Positions 8,471-19,938 are shown, counted from the stretch's first letter. The stretch: 64,000 bases of DNA from Turicibacter sp. (GCA_030531025.1 JAUMTV010000004.1:3849-67848); one strand, 5' to 3'. A program made the numbers and translations. The notes: generated by a model not told the origin, from the letters alone.

Positions 8471-8650
8471 ATGAGTCAGGTAAAAGGGTTTTTTAAAGGT
8501 GTGTCTGCTGAATTAAAGAAGATTACTTGGCCGACAGATAAGGAAATGAAAAGTTATACAGCACAAGTATTAATCTTTGTTGCTTTATTAACAATCTTCT
8601 TCTTTGCTGTTGACTTAGTGATTTCCCAAGTAATGAATTTACTAGGGTAG
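8471..8650 (+). CDS. secE: Preprotein translocase subunit SecE
   Basis: A 59-residue single-pass membrane protein that clamps SecY. It shows the amphipathic segment FFKGVSAELKKITWPT and then one membrane helix (about 30-52, VLIFVALLTIFFFAVDLVI). ATG 8471 follows AGGGGG; the longer frame that begins inside rpmG has no ribosome site. nusG follows after 12 bases. Confidence 0.95.
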   Translation: MSQVKGFFKGVSAELKKITWPTDKEMKSYTAQVLIFVALLTIFFFAVDLVISQVMNLLG

Positions 8651-8662
8651 GAGGTCATGATA

Positions 8663-9199
8663 GTGGAAAAACGTTGGTATGTTGTTCAAACGTATGCTGG
8701 TTATGAAAATAAAGTAATGACTAACTTATTAAAACGTATTGAAACAATGAATATGCAAGAAAAAATCTTCCGAGTATTAATTCCGGAAGAAAAAGAAGTA
8801 AAAATTAAAGACGGTGTACGTAAAGAGAAGGTAAAGAAAACTTTCCCTGGTTATGTCTTAGTTGAAATGATCGATACAGATGATTCTTGGTACATGGTAC
8901 GTAATACTCCAGGAGTAACTGGGTTCTTAGGATCAAGTGGTAAAGGAACACGTCCAGTTCCGCTTCCAACAGAAGAAATTATGCCGATTCTTAAGAAGAT
9001 GGGAATTACAAGTGTAGAAGTTTCATTAGATATTGAAGTTGGACAGCAAGTGTTAGTAGCTGCTGGTCCATTCTCAGGACAAATTGGGAAAATCGAATCA
9101 ATCGACAAAGAACATGGTAAAGTTAGTGTGTTAGTGGATTTATTTGGACGCGAAACACCGGTAGAATTAGATTTTTCTCAAATTTGCGAAGTCGAATAA
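8663..9199 (+). CDS. nusG: Transcription termination/antitermination factor NusG
   Basis: RNA polymerase-associated elongation factor, 178 residues: an NGN domain (KRWYVVQTYAGYENKV to about residue 110) and a C-terminal KOW domain (GPFSGQIGKIESID). GTG 8663 is preferred because GGAGG at 8650-8654 is 8 bases before it; the in-frame ATG 8657 lies only 2 bases from the ribosome site. The two choices differ by two residues. Confidence 0.95.
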   Translation: MEKRWYVVQTYAGYENKVMTNLLKRIETMNMQEKIFRVLIPEEKEVKIKDGVRKEKVKKTFPGYVLVEMIDTDDSWYMVRNTPGVTGFLGSSGKGTRPVPLPTEEIMPILKKMGITSVEVSLDIEVGQQVLVAAGPFSGQIGKIESIDKEHGKVSVLVDLFGRETPVELDFSQICEVE

Positions 9200-9251
9200 A
9201 AAAATATCTTGCCTAATATAAAAAAAGGTGATAAACTATCGTAGTTGATAT

Positions 9252-9299
9252 GTGATGCATATCAAGTGGGAGGGTGAAACACCCAAATAACCACATCAC
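9252..9299 (+). promoter_or_regulatory. Leader of rplK-rplA, putative L1 autoregulatory site
   Basis: Nested stems GTGAT/ATCAC (9252-9256, 9295-9299), GTGG/CCAC (9266-9269, 9291-9294) and GGGTG/CACCC (9272-9284) leave an asymmetric internal loop with GA on one side and AAATAA on the other. L1 is known to repress the L11-L1 mRNA by binding a copy of its rRNA site. A second motif of the same form precedes rplA (9784-9807). The assignment to L1 is inference from position and shape. Confidence 0.55.
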
Positions 9300-9321
9300 G
9301 GACTTAGAGGAGGTGTGTCGC

Positions 9322-9747
9322 GTGGCAAAAGCAGTAAAAAGTATTGTTAAATTACAAATTCCTGCAGGAAAAGCAAATCCAGCTCCACCAGTAGGTCCAG
9401 CATTAGGACAAGCAGGTGCGAACATTCAAGGATTCTGTCAAGAATTCAATGAACGTACACGTGAACAAATGGGAAGTATTATCCCAGTAATCATCACAGT
9501 TTACGAAGATCGTTCATTCACATTCGTAACAAAAACTCCACCAGCATCAGACTTATTAAAGAAAGCTGCTGGATTACAAAAAGGATCTTCTTTACCTCAC
9601 AAGGAAAAAGTTGCTACTTTAACTAAAGATCAAATTCGTGCTATCGCTGAGCAAAAAATGCCAGACTTAAACGCGAATACAGTAGAAGCTGCAATGCGTA
9701 TTATTGAAGGTTCTGCAAGACAAATGGGAATCGTTGTAGAAGACTAA
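9322..9747 (+). CDS. rplK: Ribosomal protein L11
   Basis: A 141-residue protein of the GTPase-associated centre; binds 23S rRNA domain II and is needed for RelA/stringent sensing. The N-terminal domain has the proline-rich [13 protein letters not shown] segment, and the C-terminal domain carries [14 protein letters not shown] and GSARQMGI. The start is GTG 9322 with GGAGG 8 bases upstream; the longer frame from 9274 runs through the leader stem-loop. Confidence 0.97.
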   Translation: MAKAVKSIVKLQIPAGKANPAPPVGPALGQAGANIQGFCQEFNERTREQMGSIIPVIITVYEDRSFTFVTKTPPASDLLKKAAGLQKGSSLPHKEKVATLTKDQIRAIAEQKMPDLNANTVEAAMRIIEGSARQMGIVVED

Positions 9748-9755
9748 TCTACCGT

Positions 9756-9807
9756 TTTAGGTTGTAGATTACAACCTAAATCTGTGGGAGGAGATTCCGT
9801 TAACCAC
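9756..9807 (+). promoter_or_regulatory. Two hairpins between rplK and rplA
   Basis: TTTAGGTTGTA and TACAACCTAAA form a perfect 11-bp stem with a 3-nt loop (9756-9780) without a following T run. Then GTGG-GA-GGA / TCC-GTTAA-CCAC (9784-9807) repeats the shape of the leader before rplK: same outer stem, GA on the 5' side and an A-rich strand on the 3' side. Probably a second L1-responsive or processing element. Confidence 0.5.
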
Positions 9808-9826
9808 AATTTAGGAGGTACTTAGA

Positions 9827-10522
9827 ATGGCTAAAAAAGGTAAAAAATTCATCGAAGCCAAAAAATTAGTTGACTCTACTACTTTATACTCTGTAGAAGA
9901 AGCTGTTGAATTAGTTAAGAAAACTAACGTTGCAAAATTTGATGCAACTGTAGATGTAGCTTTCCGTTTAGGAGTTGACCCACGTAAAGCGGATCAACAA
10001 ATTCGTGGAGCTATGGTATTACCACACGGAACTGGGAAAGTTCGTTCAGTATTAGTATTCGCTAAAGGTGAAAAAGCTAAAGAAGCTGAAGCGGCTGGAG
10101 CAGATTTCGTAGGAGATAGCGATATGATTAACAAAATCCAACAAGGTTGGATGGAGTTCGACGTAGTTGTAGCTACTCCAGATATGATGGCTGAAGTTGG
10201 TAAATTAGGACGCGTTTTAGGACCACGTGGTTTAATGCCAAACCCTAAAACTGGTACTGTAACAATGGATGTTACTAAAGCTATTAACGAAATCAAAGCT
10301 GGTAAAGTTGAATACCGCGTTGATAAAGCTGGTAACGTACATGTTCCAATCGGAAAAGTTTCTTTCGAAGACCAAAAATTAGTTGAAAACTTCAAAGCTA
10401 TTTACGATACTATCTTAAAAGCTAAACCATCTGCAGCTAAAGGAACATACGTGAAAAACATCGCTGTTTCTTCAACTATGGGACCTGGTATCAAAGTTGC
10501 ATCTGAATCATTAGAAAAATAA
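9827..10522 (+). CDS. rplA: Ribosomal protein L1
   Basis: A 231-residue protein of the L1 stalk that helps release E-site tRNA and represses its own operon. It has the full family pattern from [11 protein letters not shown] to MGPGIKVA, including [10 protein letters not shown] in the inserted domain and a [11 protein letters not shown] strand. ATG follows TTAGGAGG. Normal length. Confidence 0.97.
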   Translation: MAKKGKKFIEAKKLVDSTTLYSVEEAVELVKKTNVAKFDATVDVAFRLGVDPRKADQQIRGAMVLPHGTGKVRSVLVFAKGEKAKEAEAAGADFVGDSDMINKIQQGWMEFDVVVATPDMMAEVGKLGRVLGPRGLMPNPKTGTVTMDVTKAINEIKAGKVEYRVDKAGNVHVPIGKVSFEDQKLVENFKAIYDTILKAKPSAAKGTYVKNIAVSSTMGPGIKVASESLEK

Positions 10523-10550
10523 TTTTCTTATTGATAATTGAATAGAATTA

Positions 10551-10677
10551 CCGTAGACAGTAGGGGCCTCTGGCTTAATGATCCTACCGAGGTTTTGGAT
10601 ATATATATATTATTTATTTTCATGCCTTAGTTACACCCTTCTGTCCACAATTTATGGACAAAAGGGTTTTTCTACGG
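10551..10677 (+). promoter_or_regulatory. L10 (rplJ-rplL) leader RNA
   Basis: Matches the known L10 leader: CCGTAGACAGTAGG (10551-10564) faces CCTACCGAGG (10583-10592), giving the kinked helix bound by the L10(L12)4 complex. Downstream is a terminator hairpin (10636-10671). TCTACGG (10671-10677), just after the T run, is the exact complement of CCGTAGA (10551-10557), so a long-range pairing enclosing the whole leader is possible. The design implies feedback by premature termination when L10/L12 is in excess. Confidence 0.85.
10636..10671 (+). terminator. Attenuator terminator in the L10 leader
   Basis: CCCTT-C-TGTCCA pairs with TGGACA-A-AAGGG around a 7-nt loop and is followed by five T. It lies 35 bases before rplJ, within the leader, so it should be conditional. 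Confidence 0.8.
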
Positions 10678-10706
10678 ACTTAGAACGAACATAGGAGGTG
10701 TGAATA

Positions 10707-11270
10707 ATGAGCGCTACTGCAATCGAAATGAAATCTCAATTAGTTGCTGAGTACACAGCACAATTCAAAGAATCAGCTTCTTTAGTAGTTGTTGATTACC
10801 GTGGATTAACTGTTGCTGAGGTAACTGAATTACGTCAACAATTACGTGCTGAAGGTGTTGAATTTAAAGTATTAAAAAACAATATCTCTCGTCGTGCTGT
10901 AACTGCTGCTGGATTCGAAGGTTTATCTGAAGCATTCGTTGGTCCAACTGCTGTTGCATACTCTAAAGAAGACGTTGTTGCACCTGCACGCGTATTATAC
11001 AACTTCGCTAAAGAACACGAAGCTTTAGAATTAAAAGCTGGTTTAATCGAAGGATCTGTTGCTTCATTAGAGCAAGTTATGGAATTAGCTAAGTTACCAA
11101 ACCGCGAAGGTTTATTATCTATGTTACTTTCTGTATTACAAGCTCCAATGCGCAATATGGCATGTGTTGTTAAAGCTGTTTCTGAACAAAAAGAAGCTGG
11201 TGTTGAGGCACCTGTAGCTGAGGCTGCTGCTGAAACAACTGAAGTGGCTGAAGAAGCTACTGCTGAGTAA
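10707..11270 (+). CDS. rplJ: Ribosomal protein L10
   Basis: Anchors the L12 dimers on the ribosome; 187 residues. The conserved N-terminal rRNA-binding part includes [16 protein letters not shown] and [12 protein letters not shown]. The tail beyond about residue 160 is alanine- and glutamate-rich ([18 protein letters not shown]) and longer than in Bacillus. ATG follows AGGAGGTG. Expression is set by the L10 leader just upstream. Confidence 0.96.
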   Translation: MSATAIEMKSQLVAEYTAQFKESASLVVVDYRGLTVAEVTELRQQLRAEGVEFKVLKNNISRRAVTAAGFEGLSEAFVGPTAVAYSKEDVVAPARVLYNFAKEHEALELKAGLIEGSVASLEQVMELAKLPNREGLLSMLLSVLQAPMRNMACVVKAVSEQKEAGVEAPVAEAAAETTEVAEEATAE

Positions 11271-11328
11271 TTTTTAAATATAACAATTAACCTAAAGGGT
11301 AAAACCCAATTTGAAGGAGGAAAATAAA

Positions 11329-11694
11329 ATGGCAAAATTAACTGCTGCTGAAATGATCGAAGCGATCAAAGAAATGTCAGTTTTAGAATTAAACGAATTA
11401 GTTAAAGCTATCGAAGAAGAATTTGGTGTAACTGCTGCTGCTCCTGTAGCTGTTGTTGGTGGAGCTGAAGCTGCTGCTGGACCATCTGAAGTAGATGTAA
11501 TCTTAACAAACGCTGGAGCTAAAAAAATCGGTGTTATCAAAGTAGTTCGTGAAATCACTGGATTAGGATTAAAAGAAGCTAAAGAATTAGTAGACGGAAC
11601 TCCTGCTCCAATCAAAGAAAAAGTTTCTCCAGAAGAAGCTGAAGAATTAAAAGCTAAATTAGAAGAAGCTGGAGCTACTGTAGAAGTTAAGTAA
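11329..11694 (+). CDS. rplL: Ribosomal protein L7/L12
   Basis: The stalk protein that recruits translation GTPases, 121 residues. N-terminal dimerisation domain [18 protein letters not shown], an Ala/Gly-rich hinge at about 35-50, and the C-terminal factor-binding domain with [15 protein letters not shown] 11329 follows GAAGGAGG. It ends the unit before a terminator. Confidence 0.97.
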   Translation: MAKLTAAEMIEAIKEMSVLELNELVKAIEEEFGVTAAAPVAVVGGAEAAAGPSEVDVILTNAGAKKIGVIKVVREITGLGLKEAKELVDGTPAPIKEKVSPEEAEELKAKLEEAGATVEVK

Positions 11695-11726
11695 TTAACT
11701 TTACTATAAGTTTCGCTTAAATATAT

Positions 11727-11761
11727 AAAAACCTGAGTGTGTTTATCGCTCAGGTTTTTAT
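11727..11761 (+). terminator. Terminator after rplL
   Basis: ACCTGAG and CTCAGGT pair around an 11-nt loop, with A4 before and T5 after. Confidence 0.85.
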
Positions 11762-11867
11762 TTCATAAACAAATAATGTAATAAATTCATTTAACATGGC
11801 AATAATAGAGCATGTAAAAATGTTCATATTCTCTAATTTTTAGGTAAAATCAAAAGGGGTTGTGATC

Positions 11868-12461
11868 ATGCATTATTATACTAACAATGTTGATGCTCGT
11901 TCGGACGAAAAGGACTTTGCTTACACACTTAGAGGGCATAAACTCAAATTCACAACGGATATTGGGGTCTTTTCAAAGAGAGATGTTGACTTTGGTTCTA
12001 GACTTTTAGTAGAAAACTTTACTGTTCCGGAAGTAGATGGAGATATTTTAGATGTTGGCTGTGGTTACGGACCTATCGGTTTGAGTTTAGCTAAAAGTTA
12101 TGTAAATCGAAATATTCACATGGTGGATGTCAATCAACGAGCGTTAGAACTGTCTAAGAAAAATGCGCAAGATAATGGGATTTCAAATGTAAAACTCTAT
12201 GAAAGCTTTTGTTACGATGGGGTAGAGGGTGAGTTTGCTGCTATCTTATCGAATCCACCAATCCGCGCAGGAAAAAAAGTAGTTCACGCCATTATTGGAG
12301 AAGCTAAAGAATATTTGGTTGAGAATGGTGAACTTTGGATAGTGATACAGAAAAAGCAAGGTGCTCCGTCAGCTAAATCGAAAATGGAAGAAGTTTACGG
12401 AAATTGTGAAGTGGTTGACAAAGATAAAGGATATTTTATTTTAAAGTCTATCAAACGTTGA
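11868..12461 (+). CDS. RsmC-like 16S rRNA guanine-N2 methyltransferase (YbxB family)
   Basis: A 197-residue class I SAM methyltransferase with motif I ILDVGCGYGPIGLSLAK, acidic strand end HMVDVNQRAL and the catalytic NPPIRAG motif typical of RsmC/RlmG enzymes that modify exocyclic amino groups of guanine in rRNA. Single-domain version, as Bacillus YbxB, which sits in the same place between rplL and rpoB. ATG 11868 is chosen over GTG 11862 because of AAAAGGGG 8 bases upstream. The exact modified base is not known from sequence. Confidence 0.88.
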   Translation: MHYYTNNVDARSDEKDFAYTLRGHKLKFTTDIGVFSKRDVDFGSRLLVENFTVPEVDGDILDVGCGYGPIGLSLAKSYVNRNIHMVDVNQRALELSKKNAQDNGISNVKLYESFCYDGVEGEFAAILSNPPIRAGKKVVHAIIGEAKEYLVENGELWIVIQKKQGAPSAKSKMEEVYGNCEVVDKDKGYFILKSIKR

Positions 12462-12486
12462 CACTATTGAAAAAATTTGATATTAT
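12458..12486 (+). promoter_or_regulatory. Promoter for rpoB-rpoC
   Basis: Perfect TTGACA (12458-12463), a 17-base spacer and TATTAT (12481-12486). The -35 overlaps the stop codon of the methyltransferase gene. It gives an untranslated leader of about 100 bases. Confidence 0.8.
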
Positions 12487-12495
12487 TATAAAATG

Positions 12496-12541
12496 CCTAA
12501 TACTGCTTGTATTTTACATGTGCTAAGTCAAATACATTAGG
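12496..12541 (+). other. Hairpin in the rpoB leader
   Basis: CCTAA/TTAGG and TGTATTT/AAATACA form a long interrupted stem (12496-12541) with no T run, so not a terminator. It may protect the mRNA 5' end or serve regulation; unproven. Confidence 0.5.
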
Positions 12542-12596
12542 TGTTGAATAAAAAAAACAACAAAAGTTTACATAAACAAACAAAGAGGTGAAACGC

Positions 12597-15500
12597 GTGG
12601 CAGGGAAAATTGTTCAGTATGGTAAAAAGAGACAACGTCGTAACTACTCAAGAATTGATGTTGCACTCGAACTCCCTAACTTAATTGAAATTCAAACTGC
12701 TTCTTATCAGTGGTTCCTTGATGAAGGTATTCGTGAAATGTTTAAAGACATTTCTCCAATTGAAGACAATAATGGTAATTTAGCGCTTGAATTCGTTGGG
12801 TATAGCTTAGGAGAACCAAAATATTCTGTTTTAGAAGCTAAAGAACGCGATGCTAACTATGCTGCCCCTTTACGTGTTAAAGTTCGTCTACACATTAAAG
12901 ACGAAGAAACACACGCAATTAAGGAAGTGAAGGAAAGCGAAGTATACATGGGGGATTTCCCTTTAATGACCCCAACAGGAACATTCGTTATTAACGGTTC
13001 TGAACGTGTAATCGTATCACAATTAGTCCGTTCATCAGGTGTTTATTATAATAAAGAAACTGATAAAAAGAGCGGTAAAGAAAAATATGCTGCACAAGTA
13101 ATTCCTAACCGTGGTGCATGGTTAGAATATGAACTTGATGCGAAAGACATTGTTTATGTTCGTGTCGATAGAACACGTAAAATTCCAATTACAGTTTTAT
13201 TACGTGCATTAGGACTTTCAACAAAAGAACAGATCATCGAGATGTTTGGTGAAAATCAATATATCTTAAATACATTAGAAAAAGACCAAACAGTTAATTC
13301 TGATGAAGCATTAATGGAAATCTTCCAAAAACTTCGTCAAGGTGAACATGCTACGATCGATGGTGCGCGAACTTTATTCGTTTCTCGTTTCTTTGATCCT
13401 AAACGATACGACTTAGCTCATGTTGGACGTTATAAATTCAATAAAAAATTAAGTGCACAAGAGCGCTTATTAAATCAAAAATTAGCTAGTGATATCTTTG
13501 ATGCAGAGACAGGTGAAGTACTTGTAGAAGAAGGTACTGTTATCACACGTCGTATCTTCGAAGAAGTTTTAGCTGATAAAATTGATCGTTTAAATATCAA
13601 AAAAGTCGAATTAGTGAATCCTTTAGAAGAAACTGAAACTTATGTTCAAGAATTCGAAGTTTATTCACCAAGAGTAAATGAAGGAGATCAAGTTGTAAAA
13701 ATTATCGGTAACGTAGAAGAAGAATGTAAACACATTACTACTTCAGATATTTTTGCATCTGTAAGTTATTTCTTCAACTTATTAGATTCAGTTGGTTATT
13801 TAGATGATATCGATCATTTAGGAAACCGTCGTTTACGTCTAGTAGGTGAATTATTACAAAACCAATTCCGTATCGGGTTATCTCGTATGGAACGTGTTGT
13901 TAAAGAAAGAATGTCAATTCAAGAGAGTGAAGGAATTACGCCATCAAGCTTAATTAACATTCGTCCTGTAACAGCAGCTATTAAAGAATTCTTTGGTAGT
14001 TCGCAGTTATCACAGTTCATGGATCAAACTAACCCATTATCAGAGTTAACGCATAAACGTCGTTTATCTGCATTAGGGCCAGGTGGTTTAACACGTGAAC
14101 GTGCTGGAATGGAAGTACGTGACGTTCACTACTCTCATTACGGACGTATGTGTCCTATCGAAACGCCTGAGGGACCAAACATCGGATTAATCAACTCTTT
14201 ATCATCATATGCAAAAGTTAACGAATTTGGATTTATTGAAACTCCATATCGTCGTGTTGTTCCAGTTGTAGATGAAGCAACTGGTGAAACAAAAATGCAA
14301 GTAACTGGAGACATTCGTTATTTAACAGCTGACGAGGAAGATCGTTATGTAGTTGCACAAGCTGGATTAGATTTAGATGTAAATGATTGCTTACCTGAAA
14401 AAGTAATTGTTCGTCATCGTGGTGAAAACTTAATCGTTCCTGCTGAACGTGTTGATTTCGTAGACGTTTCTCCAAAACAGATCGTATCTGTTGCCACAGC
14501 ATGTATTCCGTTCTTAGAGCACGATGATGCCAACCGTGCGTTAATGGGTGCCAACATGCAACGTCAGGCTATTCCTTTATTAATTCCTGAAGCACCATTC
14601 GTTGGGACAGGTATGGAGTACGTAGCAGCAAAAGACTCTGGACAAGCGGTAGTTGCTCACAACAGCGGAACAGTAGAATACGTTGACTCAAAACAAATTC
14701 GCATTCGTCGTGAAGCTGATGGAGGATTAGATCGTTATCCATTGATCAAGTTTGTTCGTTCAAACTCAAGTACTGTATTAAATCAACGTCCAATTGTACG
14801 CTTAGGTGATCATATTAATGCTGGTGAAGTATTAGCAGATAGTTCATCAATGGAAAGCGGAGAATTAGCTTTAGGACGTAACGTTGTTGTAGCATTCATG
14901 ACATGGAATGGATATAACTACGAGGATGCCATCATCATGAGCGAGCGCTTAGTAAAAGATGATGTGTATACATCAATTCACATTGAAGAATATGAATTAG
15001 AAGCTCGTGACACTAAGTTAGGGCCAGAAGAAATTACACGTGACATCCCAGGTGTTGGAGAAGAAGCTCTTAAAAACTTAGATGATCGTGGAATTATTCG
15101 CATCGGTGCTGAAGTTAAAGAAGATGATATCTTAGTAGGTAAAGTAACTGCTAAAGGTCAAACAGAATTAACTGCAGAGGAACGTTTATTACACGCTATC
15201 TTCGGTGAAAAAGCACGTGAAGTTCGTGATACATCATTACGTGTACCACATGGTGGAGACGGAATTGTACACGATGTTAAGTACTTCTCTCGTCGTAACG
15301 GTGACGATTTATCACCAGGTGTAAACGAAGTAATTCGTATTTACATTGTTCAAAAACGTAAAATCTCTGAGGGAGATAAAATGGCCGGACGCCATGGTAA
15401 TAAAGGGGTTATCTCTAAAATCTTACCTCAAGAAGATATGCCATATATGCCAGATGGAACGCCGGTGGATATCATGTTAAACCCATTAGGGGTACCATCA

Positions 15501-16130
15501 CGTATGAACATCGGTCAAATCTTAGAAATCCACTTAGGAATGGCTGCTAAAAAATTAGGAATTCACGTAGCAACACCAGTATTCGACGGTGTTAAAACTG
15601 AAGACTTAGAAGCAATTATTGCAGAAGCTGGTATGGATCCAGATGCAAAAACTGTATTATATGATGGACGTACAGGTGAAAAATTCGATAACCGAATTTC
15701 AGTTGGGGTAATGTACATGATCAAACTTGCTCACATGGTTGACGACAAGTTACATGCTCGTTCAATTGGACCTTACTCATTAGTAACTCAACAGCCACTT
15801 GGAGGTAAAGCTCAATTCGGTGGACAACGTTTCGGAGAGATGGAGGTATGGGCACTTGAAGCATACGGTGCGGCATACACATTACAAGAAATCTTAACTG
15901 TTAAGTCAGATGATATTACAGGACGTGTTAAAACATATGAAGCTATCGTACGTGGAGAGAACGTTCCTGAACCAGGTATCCCTGAATCATTCCGAGTATT
16001 AGTTAAAGAGTTACAATCATTAGGTATGGACGTTAAGATCTTATCTGATGAAAAAGATGAAATTGAAATTCGCGATCTTGAGAATGTAAAAACTCATCAA
16101 ATCGTTGTTCCAGAAACTGTTGAAGAATAA
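12597..16130 (+). CDS. rpoB: RNA polymerase beta subunit
   Basis: Catalytic core subunit, 1177 residues, close to Bacillus length. It follows the family from [18 protein letters not shown] to the C-terminal [16 protein letters not shown]. The rifampicin pocket reads [16 protein letters not shown] and [14 protein letters not shown], with the wild-type Asp, His and Ser at the usual resistance positions, so a rifampicin-sensitive enzyme is expected. GTG 12597 is preferred (GAGGTG 6 bases upstream); the in-frame GTG at 12588 is part of that ribosome site. rpoC follows after 23 bases. Confidence 0.97.
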   Translation: MAGKIVQYGKKRQRRNYSRIDVALELPNLIEIQTASYQWFLDEGIREMFKDISPIEDNNGNLALEFVGYSLGEPKYSVLEAKERDANYAAPLRVKVRLHIKDEETHAIKEVKESEVYMGDFPLMTPTGTFVINGSERVIVSQLVRSSGVYYNKETDKKSGKEKYAAQVIPNRGAWLEYELDAKDIVYVRVDRTRKIPITVLLRALGLSTKEQIIEMFGENQYILNTLEKDQTVNSDEALMEIFQKLRQGEHATIDGARTLFVSRFFDPKRYDLAHVGRYKFNKKLSAQERLLNQKLASDIFDAETGEVLVEEGTVITRRIFEEVLADKIDRLNIKKVELVNPLEETETYVQEFEVYSPRVNEGDQVVKIIGNVEEECKHITTSDIFASVSYFFNLLDSVGYLDDIDHLGNRRLRLVGELLQNQFRIGLSRMERVVKERMSIQESEGITPSSLINIRPVTAAIKEFFGSSQLSQFMDQTNPLSELTHKRRLSALGPGGLTRERAGMEVRDVHYSHYGRMCPIETPEGPNIGLINSLSSYAKVNEFGFIETPYRRVVPVVDEATGETKMQVTGDIRYLTADEEDRYVVAQAGLDLDVNDCLPEKVIVRHRGENLIVPAERVDFVDVSPKQIVSVATACIPFLEHDDANRALMGANMQRQAIPLLIPEAPFVGTGMEYVAAKDSGQAVVAHNSGTVEYVDSKQIRIRREADGGLDRYPLIKFVRSNSSTVLNQRPIVRLGDHINAGEVLADSSSMESGELALGRNVVVAFMTWNGYNYEDAIIMSERLVKDDVYTSIHIEEYELEARDTKLGPEEITRDIPGVGEEALKNLDDRGIIRIGAEVKEDDILVGKVTAKGQTELTAEERLLHAIFGEKAREVRDTSLRVPHGGDGIVHDVKYFSRRNGDDLSPGVNEVIRIYIVQKRKISEGDKMAGRHGNKGVISKILPQEDMPYMPDGTPVDIMLNPLGVPSRMNIGQILEIHLGMAAKKLGIHVATPVFDGVKTEDLEAIIAEAGMDPDAKTVLYDGRTGEKFDNRISVGVMYMIKLAHMVDDKLHARSIGPYSLVTQQPLGGKAQFGGQRFGEMEVWALEAYGAAYTLQEILTVKSDDITGRVKTYEAIVRGENVPEPGIPESFRVLVKELQSLGMDVKILSDEKDEIEIRDLENVKTHQIVVPETVEE

Positions 16131-16153
16131 TTAGACGCAAGGAGGGAATCGCC

Positions 16154-19100
16154 TTGGTAGATGTTAATAAGTTTAAGTATATGAAGATCGGTTTAGCATC
16201 TTCAGATACAATCCGTAAATGGTCTTATGGTGAAGTAAAAAAATCTGAGACAATTAACTATCGTACATTAAAACCTGAAAAAGATGGATTATTCTGTGAG
16301 CGTATCTTCGGTCCACAAAAAGACTGTGAATGTGCTTGTGGTAAATATAAACGTATTCGCCATGAAGGGATCGTTTGTGATCGCTGTGGTGTAGAAGTAA
16401 CAGTAGCGAAAGTTCGTCGTGAACGTATGGGTCACATCGAACTTGCTGCACCTGTTGCACATATCTGGTATGTAAAAGGTATTCCAAGTCGTATGGGGCT
16501 ATTATTAAATATGTCCCCACGCGAACTTGAGGAAGTTATTTACTTTGTAAACTATGTTGTAATTGATCCAGGTAAAACTGATTTAATTAAACAAAAAGTA
16601 TTAACAGAAAAAGAATACCGTGAAGCATACGAAAAATGGGGGAATGCATTCCAAGTAGGTATGGGTGCTGAAGCCATCAAAAAATTATTAGAAGCATTAG
16701 ATTTAGATAAATTAGCGAAAGAATTACGTTCAGAATTAAAAGTTGCACAGGGTCAAAAACGTGGTAAAGTTATTAAACGTTTAGAAGTTGTGGAATCATT
16801 CCGTAATTCAGGAAACCGTCCTGATTGGATGATCTTAGACGTATTACCGGTAATTCCACCTGAATTACGTCCAATGGTTCAATTAGATGGTGGACGTTTT
16901 GCAACATCTGACTTAAATGATTTATATCGTCGTGTTATTAACCGTAATAATCGTTTAATTCGCTACTTAGAAATTGGTGCACCTAACATTATCATTAACA
17001 ATGAGAAGCGTATGATTCAAGAAGCAGTTGATGCTTTAATTGATAATGGTCGTCGTGGACGTCCAGTAACTGGACCAGGAAATCGTCCATTAAAATCACT
17101 TTCTCATATGCTAAAAGGTAAACAAGGTCGTTTCCGCCAAAACTTATTAGGTAAACGTGTTGACTACTCTGGACGTTCGGTAATCGTAGTAGGACCAGAC
17201 TTAAAGATGTATCAATGTGGATTACCAAAAGAAATGGCACTTGAGTTATTCAAGCCGTTCGTTATGAAAGAATTAGTAGAACGTGATTTAGCTCAAAACA
17301 TTAAGAGTGCTAAAAAGATGATTGAACGCATGGATGATGCATTATGGGACGTTGTAGAAGACGTAATCCGTGAGCATCCGGTATTATTAAACCGTGCCCC
17401 TACGTTACACCGTTTAGGGATCCAAGCATTCGAACCTAAAATCGTAGAAGGACGTGCAATTCGTCTTCACCCACTTGTAACGACAGCATTCAATGCCGAC
17501 TTCGACGGTGACCAGATGGCGGTTCACGTTCCATTATCACAAGAAGCACAAGCAGAAGCGCGTTTATTAATGCTAGCTGCCAACAACATCTTAAACCCTA
17601 AAGACGGGAAGCCAGTTGTTACTCCGTCTCAGGATATGGTATTAGGAAACTACTACTTAACAATGGAGGAAGCAGGGGCAAAAGGTGAAGGGAACATCTA
17701 TAAAGATACAAATGAGTTAATGATGGCTTATGCAAATGGATATGTTACATTACACTCTCGTATTGCAATCGATGCGAAAGCATTAAATAATATGACTTTC
17801 ACTGAAGAACAAAATAATAAATACATTATTACAACTTTAGGAAAAGTTATTTTTAATGCTATCTTACCTAAAACATTCCCTTATTTAAATGAACCAACAA
17901 TGGTAAACTTACAAGGTGCGACACCTGCTAAGTATTTCGTTGAAAAAGGGACAAATATTAAAGAACATTTATCGGATGTGAAGATTGTTTCTCCATTCAA
18001 GAAAAAATTCTTAGGAGATATCATTTCTGAAGTATTCCGTATTTATAAAACAACTGAAACATCACGTATGTTAGACCGCTTAAAAGACTTAGGATTTAAG
18101 TATTCAACTGTTGCCGGAATTTCTGTAGGGGTTGCTGACGTAGTCGTATCTTCTAAGAAGAAAGAATTATTAAAAGAAGGTGACGATAAAGTTGCACAAA
18201 TCCAAGAGTTCTATAACCGCGGATTATTAACAGATGATGAGCGTTATCGTTTAGTTATTGATGTTTGGGCAAAAGTAAAAGATGAAATTCAACATGTATT
18301 AATGAACGAGTTACCAGCTGATAACCACATTTACATGATGAGTGACTCTGGGGCCCGTGGTAACGCATCAAACTTTACTCAGTTAGCCGGTATGCGTGGA
18401 TTAATGGCCAACCCATCTGGTAAAACAATCGAGTTACCAATCAAATCTTCATTCCGTGAAGGTTTAACAGTAACTGAGTTCTTCATCTCTACCCATGGTG
18501 CGCGTAAAGGGTTAGCCGATACAGCCTTAAAAACAGCCGATTCAGGTTACTTAACTCGTCGTTTAGTTGACGTTGCACAAGATGTCATTGTACGTGAAGA
18601 AGACTGTGGTACAGATAAAGGACAATATATTACTGAAATTAAACAACGTGGTCAAACGGTAGAAACATTATTTGATCGTATTGTGGGACGTTATACAGCG
18701 AAACCTGTGTATCATCCAGTAACAAAAGAGAAAATTGCAGATCGTAATGTCTACATTTCAGATGAATTAGCTAAAACAATTGTTGATGCAGGTATTGAAG
18801 GAGTAGACATCCGCACAATTTACTCATGTAATGCTCAAAAAGGTGTATGTAAAAAATGTTATGGTCAAAACTTAGCAACTGGTAAAGAGGTTGAAGTTGG
18901 AGAAGCTGTAGGTATTATGGCCGCTCAATCAATCGGTGAACCAGGTACTCAGTTAACGATGCGTACATTCCATACAGGTGGGGTAGCCGGAGCCGATATC
19001 ACGCAAGGGTTACCTCGTATCCAAGAGTTATTTGAGGCACGTAATCCAAAAGGACGTGCAATCATCGCTGAAATTGATGGTGTTATTACTACAATCAAAG

Positions 19101-19882
19101 CAAATACTAAAAATCGTTATGAAATTACATTAACGAATAAATTAGAAAGCCGTAACTACTTATTACCATATGGGGTACAACCATTAGTATCTGAAGGTGA
19201 TGAAGTATTTGCAGGTGATATGTTAACAGAAGGTTCAATCGATCCTAAAGAGTTATTACGCGTTAAGGATGTTGCCGCTGTACAAGCATATATCTTAAAA
19301 GAAGTACAAAATGTATACCGCGCACAAGGGGTAGAATTATCAGATAAACATATTGAAATCATGGTTCATCAAATGATGAAAAAGGTTAAAGTTATCGACG
19401 GTGGAGACACTGATATTTTACCAGGATCGTTAATTGATACAACTTATTATACACGTGTAAATGCAGCAGCAATTATGCGTGGAAAACGCCCAGCTGTAGG
19501 TATTCCAACAATCTTAGGTATCACTAAAGCTTCGTTAGAAACTGAATCATTCTTATCTGCTGCATCATTCCAGGAAACAACACGTGTTCTTACAGATGCT
19601 GCAATTAAAGGTAAAGTGGATGAGTTAATCGGGTTAAAAGAAAATGTTATCATCGGTAAATTAATCCCAGCTGGAACAGGTGTATTACATGAAGATCATA
19701 TTCAACCAGTTCATAAAAATGAAGATGATATGGAAGAAGAAATCTTACCATTTGATACAACTGGAACAGATTTTAAACTATCGACTGATTCAGTAGATCT
19801 TTCATTAGAAGATGATTTAGATGAATTAGACATTGAATTAGATTTTGATGAAACTGATTTTATTGAAGCTGAAGATGAATAA
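16154..19882 (+). CDS. rpoC: RNA polymerase beta' subunit
   Basis: Catalytic subunit, 1242 residues. Zinc ribbon Cys60, Cys62, Cys75 and Cys78; active-site NADFDGDQM with Asp449, Asp451 and Asp453 holding the catalytic magnesium; trigger-loop region [16 protein letters not shown]. The start is TTG 16154 after GGAGGG, an unusual start also used by Bacillus rpoC. The last 50 residues are strongly acidic (for example [14 protein letters not shown]) and make the protein about 40 residues longer than the Bacillus one. The L7Ae-like gene that follows rpoC in Bacillus is absent; a promoter for rpsL comes next. Confidence 0.97.
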   Translation: MVDVNKFKYMKIGLASSDTIRKWSYGEVKKSETINYRTLKPEKDGLFCERIFGPQKDCECACGKYKRIRHEGIVCDRCGVEVTVAKVRRERMGHIELAAPVAHIWYVKGIPSRMGLLLNMSPRELEEVIYFVNYVVIDPGKTDLIKQKVLTEKEYREAYEKWGNAFQVGMGAEAIKKLLEALDLDKLAKELRSELKVAQGQKRGKVIKRLEVVESFRNSGNRPDWMILDVLPVIPPELRPMVQLDGGRFATSDLNDLYRRVINRNNRLIRYLEIGAPNIIINNEKRMIQEAVDALIDNGRRGRPVTGPGNRPLKSLSHMLKGKQGRFRQNLLGKRVDYSGRSVIVVGPDLKMYQCGLPKEMALELFKPFVMKELVERDLAQNIKSAKKMIERMDDALWDVVEDVIREHPVLLNRAPTLHRLGIQAFEPKIVEGRAIRLHPLVTTAFNADFDGDQMAVHVPLSQEAQAEARLLMLAANNILNPKDGKPVVTPSQDMVLGNYYLTMEEAGAKGEGNIYKDTNELMMAYANGYVTLHSRIAIDAKALNNMTFTEEQNNKYIITTLGKVIFNAILPKTFPYLNEPTMVNLQGATPAKYFVEKGTNIKEHLSDVKIVSPFKKKFLGDIISEVFRIYKTTETSRMLDRLKDLGFKYSTVAGISVGVADVVVSSKKKELLKEGDDKVAQIQEFYNRGLLTDDERYRLVIDVWAKVKDEIQHVLMNELPADNHIYMMSDSGARGNASNFTQLAGMRGLMANPSGKTIELPIKSSFREGLTVTEFFISTHGARKGLADTALKTADSGYLTRRLVDVAQDVIVREEDCGTDKGQYITEIKQRGQTVETLFDRIVGRYTAKPVYHPVTKEKIADRNVYISDELAKTIVDAGIEGVDIRTIYSCNAQKGVCKKCYGQNLATGKEVEVGEAVGIMAAQSIGEPGTQLTMRTFHTGGVAGADITQGLPRIQELFEARNPKGRAIIAEIDGVITTIKANTKNRYEITLTNKLESRNYLLPYGVQPLVSEGDEVFAGDMLTEGSIDPKELLRVKDVAAVQAYILKEVQNVYRAQGVELSDKHIEIMVHQMMKKVKVIDGGDTDILPGSLIDTTYYTRVNAAAIMRGKRPAVGIPTILGITKASLETESFLSAASFQETTRVLTDAAIKGKVDELIGLKENVIIGKLIPAGTGVLHEDHIQPVHKNEDDMEEEILPFDTTGTDFKLSTDSVDLSLEDDLDELDIELDFDETDFIEAEDE

Positions 19883-19938
19883 GATTTTAAAAAAAGCCAA
19901 TAATACAGGTGAAAAATATGAAAAACTTTTTCGAACTG

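Noticed and set aside
9274..9321. Longer start for rplK through the leader.
   Set aside because: It would translate the leader stem-loop and the GGAGG site; GTG 9322 fits the L11 N-terminus.
13980..14140. Rifampicin-resistance changes in RpoB or streptomycin-resistance changes in RpsL.
   Set aside because: All the usual resistance positions visible have the sensitive residues.
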